Assembly: GCA_031552335.1 (NCBI GenBank)
Contig: JAVBMQ010000166.1
Coordinates: 1-28,735, forward strand
Reading direction: 5' to 3'
Length of the DNA: 28,735 bases
From: JAISFI01 sp031552335
Lineage (GTDB): Bacteria; Bacteroidota; Bacteroidia; Bacteroidales; Azobacteroidaceae
Under the pieces are notes generated by a model that saw nothing but the letters and a program-made list of their open reading frames with translations, was not told where the DNA came from and did no database searches. This document shows positions 1-6,865 of the stretch, one piece after another. The first letter of the stretch is position 1. Each line of letters begins with the position of its first letter. A program made the position numbers and the translations under genes.

Positions 1-441
1 GTGGCATATCTTTATAATTATACATACCAACCATGGAAAACACAATTCTATGTGTCGAAAATACTGAATGAAATGTATAACACGACATCTGCGGGTTACG
101 CCGGGAATGAAGATTGTGGTGAAATGTCGAGTTGGTATGTCTTTAGCGCTCTTGGATTTTATCCTGTCAACCCGGCTAACGGAATTTATGTACTGGGTTC
201 TCCTTTGGTGAACCGGGCAGAAATCCAGTTGCCCGGAGGGAAAATATTCACCATATCTGCGCCTAAAAAGTCTCCGGAGGAAATATATATCCAGTCGGTG
301 AAGTTAAACGGGAAAAGTTATAATAAAACCTATATTCGTCATACGGATATTATGGATGGCGGAATATTGGAATTCAGGATGGGTAAAAAACCATCTAAAA
401 ACTGGGGAGCGGAACCGGAATATTACCCTGTAAATTATTAA
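1..441 (+). CDS. GH92 alpha-mannosidase, C-terminal fragment (cut by window edge)
   Basis: This is the last 146 residues of a glycoside hydrolase family 92 enzyme, an exo-acting calcium-dependent alpha-mannosidase; the start lies outside the window. The visible part carries the family signature near residues 34-54, with GNEDCGEMSSWY followed by FSALGFYPVNP. In characterised GH92 enzymes the acidic residues of this GN(E/D)D segment take part in catalysis. The tail continues with the usual C-terminal beta-sandwich, including DIMDGG, and ends in a stop at 439-441. It matches the GH92 at 9977-12184 more closely in this signature than the divergent GH92 at 760-3078. Whether it is secreted or lipid-anchored cannot be seen. 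It probably forms a transcription unit with the following genes, separated from the next one by the inverted-repeat element. Confidence 0.9.
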   Translation: MAYLYNYTYQPWKTQFYVSKILNEMYNTTSAGYAGNEDCGEMSSWYVFSALGFYPVNPANGIYVLGSPLVNRAEIQLPGGKIFTISAPKKSPEEIYIQSVKLNGKSYNKTYIRHTDIMDGGILEFRMGKKPSKNWGAEPEYYPVNY

Positions 442-488
442 TTACAAAATATCCTGTAGAAGGCAAGTTTTACCTAACCATTTGCGCC

Positions 489-712
489 CAGTCATGTTCA
501 GAAGATTTGCGCCCAAAGGGCGCTTCCCTGGTAAGCAGTGGCCCCAGGCCACTGTATTTAGGGGCCTTCCTCTGTTAGCCTGCAGAGTAGGCATTCAAAA
601 ACAAACGCCTGCTCTGCAGGCTGGGTTGAGTAGACGATACTTCGAACAGTGGCTTAGAGCCACTGCTTACCAGGGAAGCGCCCTTTGGGCGCAAATCTTC
701 TGAACATGACTG
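489..712. repeat. Long inverted-repeat element (54-bp perfect arms)
   Basis: Bases 489-542 are the exact reverse complement of 659-712. After a 5x5 internal mismatch the pairing resumes in register (548-555 with 646-653). Inside lies a second hairpin, 577-592 with 607-622, 16 bp with one T-G pair. Each arm also holds a small palindrome, GCGCCC-AAA-GGGCGC (509-523 and 678-692). The element is visibly more GC-rich than its neighbours and fills most of the 318-bp gap between two GH92 genes. The only open frame across it (482-703) begins with TTG and looks like nothing known. The word TTTGCGCCCA occurs both just outside the left arm (481-490) and within it (506-515). No target-site duplication is obvious. 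It could be a MITE-like non-autonomous element or a structured RNA between cistrons. Confidence 0.85.
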
Positions 713-759
713 CCCCGCCCCTACGGGATTCATCATTATAAATAAAACTGAATCGAATC

Positions 760-3078
760 ATGAAATACATTGTAAAATATACAACAGTTATCATTGTTGT
801 ATTTGTGTTTAACGTCATTGTTTCCGCACAAAAATCTCCTGTTGATTATGTCAATCCATTTATCGGTGCCAGTACCAATACGGACCGGACCTATCATGGC
901 CTTGGAAAAACATTTCCGGGTGCAGCAACTCCGTTTGGAATGACACAAGTCAGTCCGAATACAATCACAGGAGGCGATAATGGTTCCGGATACAGCTATG
1001 AGCACAAAACCATAGAGGGATTTGCTTTTACACAAATGAGTGGAATCGGTTGGTATGGTGATTTAGGTAATTTCCTTGTGATGCCTACAACCGGTAAATT
1101 AATTCTCGTTGCCGGAAAAGAAGGGGACCCGGAAAGACCCGGTTATCGTTCGGAATATAATAAAGAAACAGAGCTTGCCCGTGCAGGCTATTATTCCGCT
1201 TATCTGACCCGTTATAATGTTAAGACAGAAGCAACAGCTTCCCCTCATGGAGGAATATTAAAATTTACTTTTCCGGAGAACAAACAATCCCGCATACAAA
1301 TCGATCTGGCAAGAAGGGTCGGTGGAACATCTGTTTTACAATATGTGGAAAAAGTAAATCAAAACACTATCCGTGGCTGGATGAAATGCACTCCGGAAGG
1401 TGGTGGCTGGGGAAACGGCGACGGACATCCGGATTATACGGTTTATTTTTATGCCCGACTCAGTAAAAATTTAGATAATTATGGTTTTTGGAGTGCGAAT
1501 ATTCCTGATGGACAAGTCCGCAAACTTGACGAAGTCCAAAGCAAGGAATATCAACAGTATATTGCTGATTCCAAAATCATCCGCAATGAAACAAAATTAG
1601 AAGGTAAGCACATTGGCTTTTTCACCGAATTTTCCACAAAGAAAAATGAAGAAATTGTTTTGAAAGTTGGTATCTCTTTCACTGATATGGCTGGTGCAGA
1701 AAAGAATTTCGATAAAGAGCTCCGGAATAAAAACTTCGGACAAGTTTGTAAGGAAGCAAAAAAAATGTGGAATACCGCCTTGAATAAAATGGAAGTCGAA
1801 GGAGGAACCCATGATCAAAAGATTATCTTTTATACTTCCCTGTATCATACGATGATAGATCCTCGTGATCTTTCGGATGTAGATGGTCGTTATCCGGGTC
1901 CGAACGGACAGGTTTATCAATCTTCAGCTTTTACCAAACGGACGATATTCAGTGGTTGGGATGTGTTCAGGAGTCAGTTTCCTCTTCAAACCATTATCAA
2001 TCCGGAATTGGTAAATGATGAAATTAACTCATTGGTTTCCCTGGCGGAACAAAGTGGAAAGGGTTATCTTGAAAGATGGGAGTTTTTCAATGCCTACAGT
2101 GGCTGTATGATTGGTAATCCTGCGATATCTCTTGTTACCGATGCCTATGCAAAAGGTATCCGTGGATATGATATCAATAAAACTTATCAGGCGGTCATCC
2201 GAACATCCGAACTGATTGGAAATGGACATCCTGGATACACTCCTGTGGAAAAAGGTTATTCGGTTTCCGAAACTTTGGAATATGCTTATTTTGACTGGTG
2301 TGTGGCTGAATTGGCGAAAATGTTAGGAAAAACGGAAGATGAAAAGGTCTACAGAAAACGTGCTTTATATTATCAAAATATTTTCGATCCCGAACGGGGT
2401 TGGTTTCGTCCCAAAATGCAGGACGGAAGTTGGGAACCCTGGCCCAAAGAGGGTTTGCTGAAAGAATGGTATGGTAGTATCGAATCGAATCCTTATCAGC
2501 AGGGATGGTTTGTGCCTCATGATATTGAAGGAATGACACAATTGATGGGAGGCCGTGAAAAAGTAATTGCAAATCTGGAAGATTTCTTTGAAAAAACACC
2601 GGAAGAATTTTATTGGAATGATTATTATAATCATGCAAACGAACCGGTACACCATGTTCCTTTTATGTTTAACCGGCTGGATGTTCCCTGGCTGACTCAG
2701 AAATGGACCCGGTTCATCTGCGAGAATGCCTATAAAAACGGAGTAGAGGGTTTAACCGGAAATGAAGATGTCGGACAAATGTCTGCCTGGTATATCCTGG
2801 CAGCATCCGGTATCCATCCGGTATGCCCGGGTGAAACAAGGTATGAGATTACCAGCCCTGTATTCGATAAAATTACTTTCAGGTTGGATAATGGGAAAAC
2901 GTTTACCGTTGTTGCTAAAAATAATTCTCTGGAAAATGTCTATATCCAAAGCGCTAAACTGAACGATAATCCTTATAACAAATGTTATATCGACCATCAG
3001 GAAATAATAAATGGGGGAACATTAACGTTAGAACTGGGAGCAGAACCTCAAAAGTATTGGGGGATTGGAGACCGATAA
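760..3078 (+). CDS. Divergent GH92 family alpha-mannosidase, secreted
   Basis: This 772-residue GH92 enzyme is predicted to release alpha-linked mannose from glycan ends outside the cytoplasm. The N-terminus is a Sec signal peptide ending near VSAQ, residue 24. The N-terminal beta-sandwich begins with YVNPFIG and PFGMTQVSP; the (alpha/alpha)6 part contains DVDGRYPG and GNEDVGQMSAWY (N668, E669, D670). By alignment by eye with the GH92 at 9977, the likely general acid is E575 in SIESNPYQQGW. The surrounding residues differ: the other enzyme has EGNAWQY there, and HGNEPSHH where this one has NHANEPVHH. These changes lie around the active site, so its linkage preference probably differs from its paralogs. 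It is followed after 46 bp by a GH29 gene, probably in the same transcript. Confidence 0.93.
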   Translation: MKYIVKYTTVIIVVFVFNVIVSAQKSPVDYVNPFIGASTNTDRTYHGLGKTFPGAATPFGMTQVSPNTITGGDNGSGYSYEHKTIEGFAFTQMSGIGWYGDLGNFLVMPTTGKLILVAGKEGDPERPGYRSEYNKETELARAGYYSAYLTRYNVKTEATASPHGGILKFTFPENKQSRIQIDLARRVGGTSVLQYVEKVNQNTIRGWMKCTPEGGGWGNGDGHPDYTVYFYARLSKNLDNYGFWSANIPDGQVRKLDEVQSKEYQQYIADSKIIRNETKLEGKHIGFFTEFSTKKNEEIVLKVGISFTDMAGAEKNFDKELRNKNFGQVCKEAKKMWNTALNKMEVEGGTHDQKIIFYTSLYHTMIDPRDLSDVDGRYPGPNGQVYQSSAFTKRTIFSGWDVFRSQFPLQTIINPELVNDEINSLVSLAEQSGKGYLERWEFFNAYSGCMIGNPAISLVTDAYAKGIRGYDINKTYQAVIRTSELIGNGHPGYTPVEKGYSVSETLEYAYFDWCVAELAKMLGKTEDEKVYRKRALYYQNIFDPERGWFRPKMQDGSWEPWPKEGLLKEWYGSIESNPYQQGWFVPHDIEGMTQLMGGREKVIANLEDFFEKTPEEFYWNDYYNHANEPVHHVPFMFNRLDVPWLTQKWTRFICENAYKNGVEGLTGNEDVGQMSAWYILAASGIHPVCPGETRYEITSPVFDKITFRLDNGKTFTVVAKNNSLENVYIQSAKLNDNPYNKCYIDHQEIINGGTLTLELGAEPQKYWGIGDR

Positions 3079-3124
3079 TTCCGGAAATGATTGTTCCAAA
3101 TCAATATAACTATATCATATTATC

Positions 3125-4459
3125 ATGAAAAAAACGATTGTATCAGGAGTATTTTCTTTGTTGTGCACTATTCTTTTGGCGCAACAAACATATATGCCCA
3201 CGGCCGAAAATATCAAGGCTCGTGCAGAGTTCGAGAAAGCCAGATTTGGAATGTTTATCCATTGGGGAGTTTCCAGTACGCTTTGTGATGGGGAATGGGT
3301 AATGGATAGCCGGAAGATTCCTGTCAATGACTATCAAAAGTTGATTGATTTTTTTGATCCTGAAGAATATGATCCTGCTGTATGGGTGAGTACGGCCAAA
3401 CAGGCCGGAATGAAGTATATTACATTTGTTTCGAGGCATCATGATAGTTTCAGCAACTGGGATACAAAACAATCTGATTGGAAAATAACAAAAACACGTT
3501 ATGGTAAGGATGTGTTGAAAATGTTGTCGGACGAATGCCAGAAACAAGGAATTAAGTTGTGTCTTTATTATTCTTTGACAGATTGGTTTCGTTCTGATTA
3601 TCAATGGGAAACAGGACGAACAGGGCAAAGCTCCGGTAGGACAGGGCAAAGTGACTGGGCATCTTACATCCGTTTCATGAAAGCTCAGTTGACGGAATTA
3701 CTGACAAATTATGGTCCGATTACTGCCATTTGGTTTGATGGACATTGGGACCAGACTTCACATGAGAATCGTACGGACCCGGTTGCAAATCTGGATTGGC
3801 ATTATGATGAAATCTATGGATTGATACATCAACTTCAACCCCAGTGTTTAGTTGCTAACAACCATCATTTACCTCCATTTCCCGGTGAAGATTTTCAGAT
3901 TTTTGAAAAGGACCTGCCGGGAGAGAATCAGGCAGGATTCAGCGGACAGGCTGTTTCCGACAAACTTCCGCTGGAAACATGTGCTACTATTGGATATTCA
4001 TGGGGTTATAATATCAAAGACAATGCTTATCAGTCATCCGGGGAACTCCTCCATATGTTGATTCGTGCCGCCGGATATGGAGGTAATTTATTACTGAATG
4101 TAGGTCCCATGCCCAATGGAAAAATACAGCCTGAACATATTGAACGCCTTGCTCAAATGGGAAATTGGATGAATCGTTATGGTTATACCATATATGAAAC
4201 CAAAGGAGGTTTTATCCGCCCGCAAAAATGGGGGGCAGTAACACAAAAAGGTAATGTATATTACATTCATGTGCTGAATAAGGAAAATGATAAACTCATA
4301 CTGGACTTTCCCGGAAAAATAAAATCAGCCCGCTTACTGAACATTGATCAAAAGTTACTTTGGAAACAGGATAAAAAAACAAAACAGGTAAGTTTTGATA
4401 TGAATTTTCCACTGGATGGGGTGGATACAATAATTGAAGTGATAATGAAGACGGATTGA
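3125..4459 (+). CDS. GH29 alpha-L-fucosidase, secreted
   Basis: This 444-residue protein is a retaining exo-alpha-L-fucosidase of family GH29. A signal peptide covers about residues 1-19 and ends at LLAQ. The TIM barrel begins with ARFGMFIHWG near residue 40, followed by the family blocks AGMKYITFVSRHHDSFSNWD and CLYYSLTDWF. The catalytic nucleophile is most likely D205 in IWFDGHWD. GNLLLNVGP near residue 320 closes the barrel, and a short beta-sandwich follows. Length is normal for a single-domain GH29. It lies 46 bp after the divergent GH92 with no promoter box visible between them, so the two are probably co-transcribed. Fucosidases of this family act on alpha-1,3/4- or alpha-1,2-fucose in host and plant glycans; the linkage cannot be told from sequence alone. 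Confidence 0.93.
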   Translation: MKKTIVSGVFSLLCTILLAQQTYMPTAENIKARAEFEKARFGMFIHWGVSSTLCDGEWVMDSRKIPVNDYQKLIDFFDPEEYDPAVWVSTAKQAGMKYITFVSRHHDSFSNWDTKQSDWKITKTRYGKDVLKMLSDECQKQGIKLCLYYSLTDWFRSDYQWETGRTGQSSGRTGQSDWASYIRFMKAQLTELLTNYGPITAIWFDGHWDQTSHENRTDPVANLDWHYDEIYGLIHQLQPQCLVANNHHLPPFPGEDFQIFEKDLPGENQAGFSGQAVSDKLPLETCATIGYSWGYNIKDNAYQSSGELLHMLIRAAGYGGNLLLNVGPMPNGKIQPEHIERLAQMGNWMNRYGYTIYETKGGFIRPQKWGAVTQKGNVYYIHVLNKENDKLILDFPGKIKSARLLNIDQKLLWKQDKKTKQVSFDMNFPLDGVDTIIEVIMKTD

Positions 4460-4465
4460 ATCTTT

Positions 4466-4644
4466 CATTTCCGCTAAATCCGGACAATCGTATGGAATTA
4501 TTGTCCGGAAAGTATATCTGTTTGGGGAACATATCATATAAATTCGAATCACCTGTTTGTAGTTGATTGAATGTGGGTCCGGCAAAAATTTCAAAGCAAC
4601 AAAGATAAACCAAAACAAACGGCAAATAATACATTCTTTTTCAT
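4466..4644 (-). pseudogene. Possible frameshifted remnant of a secreted-protein gene
   Basis: On the minus strand ATG at 4644 opens a frame reading MKKNVLFAVCFGLSLLL, a typical signal-peptide start, before a TGA at 4593-4591. Another frame continues with a plausible cleavage region, EIFAGPTFNQLQ, and about 35 more residues before it runs into the end of the GH29 gene. This looks like the 5' end of a lost gene broken by a frameshift. It is short, I recognise no family, and it could be chance. Confidence 0.22.
4479..4509. other. Hairpin after the GH29 gene
   Basis: A 10-bp perfect stem, TCCGGACAAT with ATTGTCCGGA, encloses an 11-base loop 20 bases after the GH29 stop. There is no T-run after it on either strand, so it is at best a weak terminator. 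It may stabilise the 3' end of the upstream transcript. Confidence 0.4.
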
Positions 4645-4763
4645 CTTATTGCTTTTTTATAGGATAATCAAAAAATAACCAGGAGGAAAAATTACTTACA
4701 TCTGGGTTTAATTAAAATAAGGTTTATTTATTTTTAGCTTGCAAAGTAACGAAATAAAAGAGA

Positions 4764-4830
4764 ATAAGACAAATGTTCTATTCTTTGATTAATCCATTTA
4801 TATTTCGTTTAAACCATCAGGTTATCTTTG
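4764..4830 (+). promoter_or_regulatory. Site A: dyad operator and promoter for the GH110 gene
   Basis: The dyad at 4764-4781 reads ATA-AG-ACA-AA-TGT-TC-TAT and is followed by TC-TTTG (4784-4787). Exactly 35 bases later comes a perfect Bacteroidota -7 box, TATCTTTG (4823-4830). No good -33 box exists in the spacer, which suggests activator dependence. The start of transcription is expected near 4834, putting the dyad centre (4772.5) near -61. Sites B, C and D have the same layout. Confidence 0.75.
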
Positions 4831-4853
4831 CAATGAATCATTTCAATCATATC

Positions 4854-6689
4854 ATGAAAGCTTTCATTACTTTCTTATTTGTTGCATCAGTGACATTATT
4901 ACCTGCTGAGACTATTTCTGTTGAAGATTTCGGAGTTAAACCCCATTCATTTAAAGATGCGGTTGAAGGAGTAAAACAAGCCATTGAAGCATGTAAAAAG
5001 CATCCGGATGCTAAGCTTGTATTTCCTGAGGGACGTTATGATTTTTGGCCTGATAAAGCAGAAAAACGGGAATATTATGTTTCAAATACTACAACCGAAA
5101 CAGAATGTCCTTCCAAAATCAAGCATATCGGATTGCTCTTCGAAAATATGAAAAATCTGACGGTTGAAGGAAATGGTTCTCTTTTTGTATTTCATGGAAA
5201 AATGGTTACCTGGGCATTGGATCATTGTGAAAATATCCGGCTTCAGAATTTTACTGTTGATTTTGAACGGCCTACCATGTCGGAAATCACATTCAGAGAA
5301 GTTACTCCAAACGTAATTGTCGGGGATGTTCACCCCGATTCCAGATATGCTATTATGGATAATAAACTCCTTTGGTATGGAGATCAGTGGCTTGCCAATG
5401 AAAATAATTATTTTTCCATTCTGACAGATATTGTAGCAGGAACAGAATTGTATAGTTCTTTTTCTCCTTTGAATGAAAGTAAAGTAACAGAATTAAAACC
5501 TTTTCAACTAAAATTTGAAGGAAATTTCAGGGATATAAATTATCAGGCAGGAAAAACACTTACTATCCGGGATCATATCCGGGATCATGTCGGCGCTTTT
5601 ATCAATCTGTCAAAAAATATTCAACTGGACCACATCACCATGCATTATATGCACGGTTTAGGTATTGTAAGTCAATTCTCAGAGAACCTGACTTACACGG
5701 CAATCAACATCACTCCTTCCCGCAAGAGAACGATCGCAGGTTTTGCTGATGGCATGCATTTCTCGGGTTGTAAGGGACATATTAAAGTTGAAAACTGTAA
5801 CTTTAAAGGTTTACACGATGATCCGATGAACATACATGGTACCTTTTTGCAAATTAAAGAAATACAATCTCCGACGCGGTTGATCGTAAGGTTTATGCAT
5901 GGGCAAACATATGGTTTTCCTGCATTCTTTGAAAATGATACGGTGGCTTTTATCTATTCCAAAGCTGTTCAGACAAAAGGAAAGGCTATAGTAAAAAAAG
6001 TAGTCCTTTTGTCTGAAAGAGAAATAGAAATAGAACTCTCTCATCCGGTACCTTCCGGTATTCATACTGGAGATTGTCTGGAAAATCTGACCTGGACACC
6101 TTCATTGGAAGTGCGTAATTGCCGTTTTGAGATGACCAATACCAGAGGATTGTTGATAACTACTCCTAAGAAAGTAGTTGTTGAAAACAATTATTTTTAT
6201 CGGACAGGAATGTATGCTATCCAGATTGCCTGTGATGCCGGGAGTTGGTACGAATCGGGTGAAGTCAGGGATGTACTGATCCAAAACAATATATTTGAAG
6301 AATGTGGATACAACCGGGTTTCCGGAGATAGCTATACCATTGCAATCAACCCTGAAAATCATGAAGTTGTAAAAAAACACTGGGTACATCGCAATGTCCG
6401 TATCAACGGGAATACTTTTAAAGTGTTTGATGATTTGGTGCTGAAAGCAAAAAGTACTGATAGTCTCCTTTTTGAGAATAATATAGTCGAACATAGTAAT
6501 TGGGTTACACCACTTGAAAAGAGTGACAATAAAGAATCTAATTTTCCTGCATTTCAACTTGAGAATTGTACAAATGTTATATTGAAAAATAATACGATAG
6601 AAATTCAAAAACCTGTTGTCATAAATTGTATGCAAATGAAGAAAAGCGATTTAAAGGCAGGAAAGGGATTTCAAACAGAAATAAAATGA
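4854..6689 (+). CDS. GH110 alpha-1,3-galactosidase (beta-helix), secreted
   Basis: Family GH110 contains inverting exo-alpha-1,3-galactosidases, including those that act on blood group B and linear alpha-1,3-galactose epitopes. The start chosen is ATG 4854, giving 611 residues and a clean signal peptide (MKAFITFLFVASVTLLPAE). ATG 4773 lies upstream of the -7 box and ATG 4833 falls at the expected transcript start, so both are less likely. VSVEDFG-like opening, REYYVSNTTTE, and a run of right-handed beta-helix coils (ENCNFKG, NNYFYRTG, NNIFEECG, NNTIEI) fit the family. Likely catalytic acids are D299 (DGMHFSG) and the D322-D323 pair (HDDPMNIHG); the spacing of 23 and 24 residues agrees with what I recall for a characterised GH110. 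It has its own promoter and is followed by another regulated promoter, so it may be a single-gene unit. Confidence 0.9.
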   Translation: MKAFITFLFVASVTLLPAETISVEDFGVKPHSFKDAVEGVKQAIEACKKHPDAKLVFPEGRYDFWPDKAEKREYYVSNTTTETECPSKIKHIGLLFENMKNLTVEGNGSLFVFHGKMVTWALDHCENIRLQNFTVDFERPTMSEITFREVTPNVIVGDVHPDSRYAIMDNKLLWYGDQWLANENNYFSILTDIVAGTELYSSFSPLNESKVTELKPFQLKFEGNFRDINYQAGKTLTIRDHIRDHVGAFINLSKNIQLDHITMHYMHGLGIVSQFSENLTYTAINITPSRKRTIAGFADGMHFSGCKGHIKVENCNFKGLHDDPMNIHGTFLQIKEIQSPTRLIVRFMHGQTYGFPAFFENDTVAFIYSKAVQTKGKAIVKKVVLLSEREIEIELSHPVPSGIHTGDCLENLTWTPSLEVRNCRFEMTNTRGLLITTPKKVVVENNYFYRTGMYAIQIACDAGSWYESGEVRDVLIQNNIFEECGYNRVSGDSYTIAINPENHEVVKKHWVHRNVRINGNTFKVFDDLVLKAKSTDSLLFENNIVEHSNWVTPLEKSDNKESNFPAFQLENCTNVILKNNTIEIQKPVVINCMQMKKSDLKAGKGFQTEIK

Positions 6690-6759
6690 TTATCCGTATT
6701 ACCCCTCTAAGGAATCTGATACAAAAATCAAGACAAATTTAATCTATTTACTATACTAA

Positions 6760-6826
6760 ATAAGACAAATGTAGTATTCTTTGAACAATTTATATAAGTT
6801 TTGTATGAGTTTTCAAGGTAACTTTG
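6760..6826 (+). promoter_or_regulatory. Site B: dyad operator and promoter for the six-gene run
   Basis: The dyad at 6760-6777 reads ATA-AG-ACA-AA-TGT-AG-TAT, followed by TC-TTTG (6780-6783). After exactly 35 bases comes TAACTTTG (6819-6826), a perfect -7 box. Transcription should begin near 6830, about 36 bases before ATG 6866. The left 15 bases of this operator are the same as in site A, while the spacers are unrelated. Confidence 0.75.
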
Positions 6827-6865
6827 TAAAGAGAAAAATTTATCAAAAACATTTTTAGCAATACT

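Larger units (their letters stand above)
4460..4853. other. 394-bp intergenic region with hairpin, possible gene relic and regulated promoter
   Basis: No intact gene is visible here. The first part holds a 10-bp-stem hairpin (4479-4509) and a possible minus-strand remnant of a secreted protein. The middle (about 4645-4760) is AT-rich and carries nothing I recognise. The last part contains the dyad operator and promoter for the GH110 gene. An open frame runs from ATG 4773 into GH110, but that codon lies inside the operator and upstream of the -7 box, so it is unlikely to be the start. Confidence 0.7.

Noticed and set aside
482..703. 73-residue open frame inside the inverted-repeat element
   Set aside because: It begins with TTG, its two ends are reverse complements of each other, and the product resembles no protein; it is an effect of the repeat.
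3614..3652. Repeated GRTGQS in the GH29 protein (residues 164-169 and 171-176) as a recent duplication
   Set aside because: Related GH29 proteins commonly have a similar GRTG...GR loop here, so it need not be a new duplication.
4600..4607. TATCTTTG on the minus strand as a promoter
   Set aside because: It matches the -7 consensus but would drive only antisense RNA into the GH29 gene, has no operator or -33 box, and such matches are expected by chance in AT-rich DNA.
4773..4853. Longer N-terminus for GH110 from ATG 4773
   Set aside because: That ATG lies inside operator A and 50 bases before the -7 box; the downstream ATG 4854 begins a clean signal peptide.
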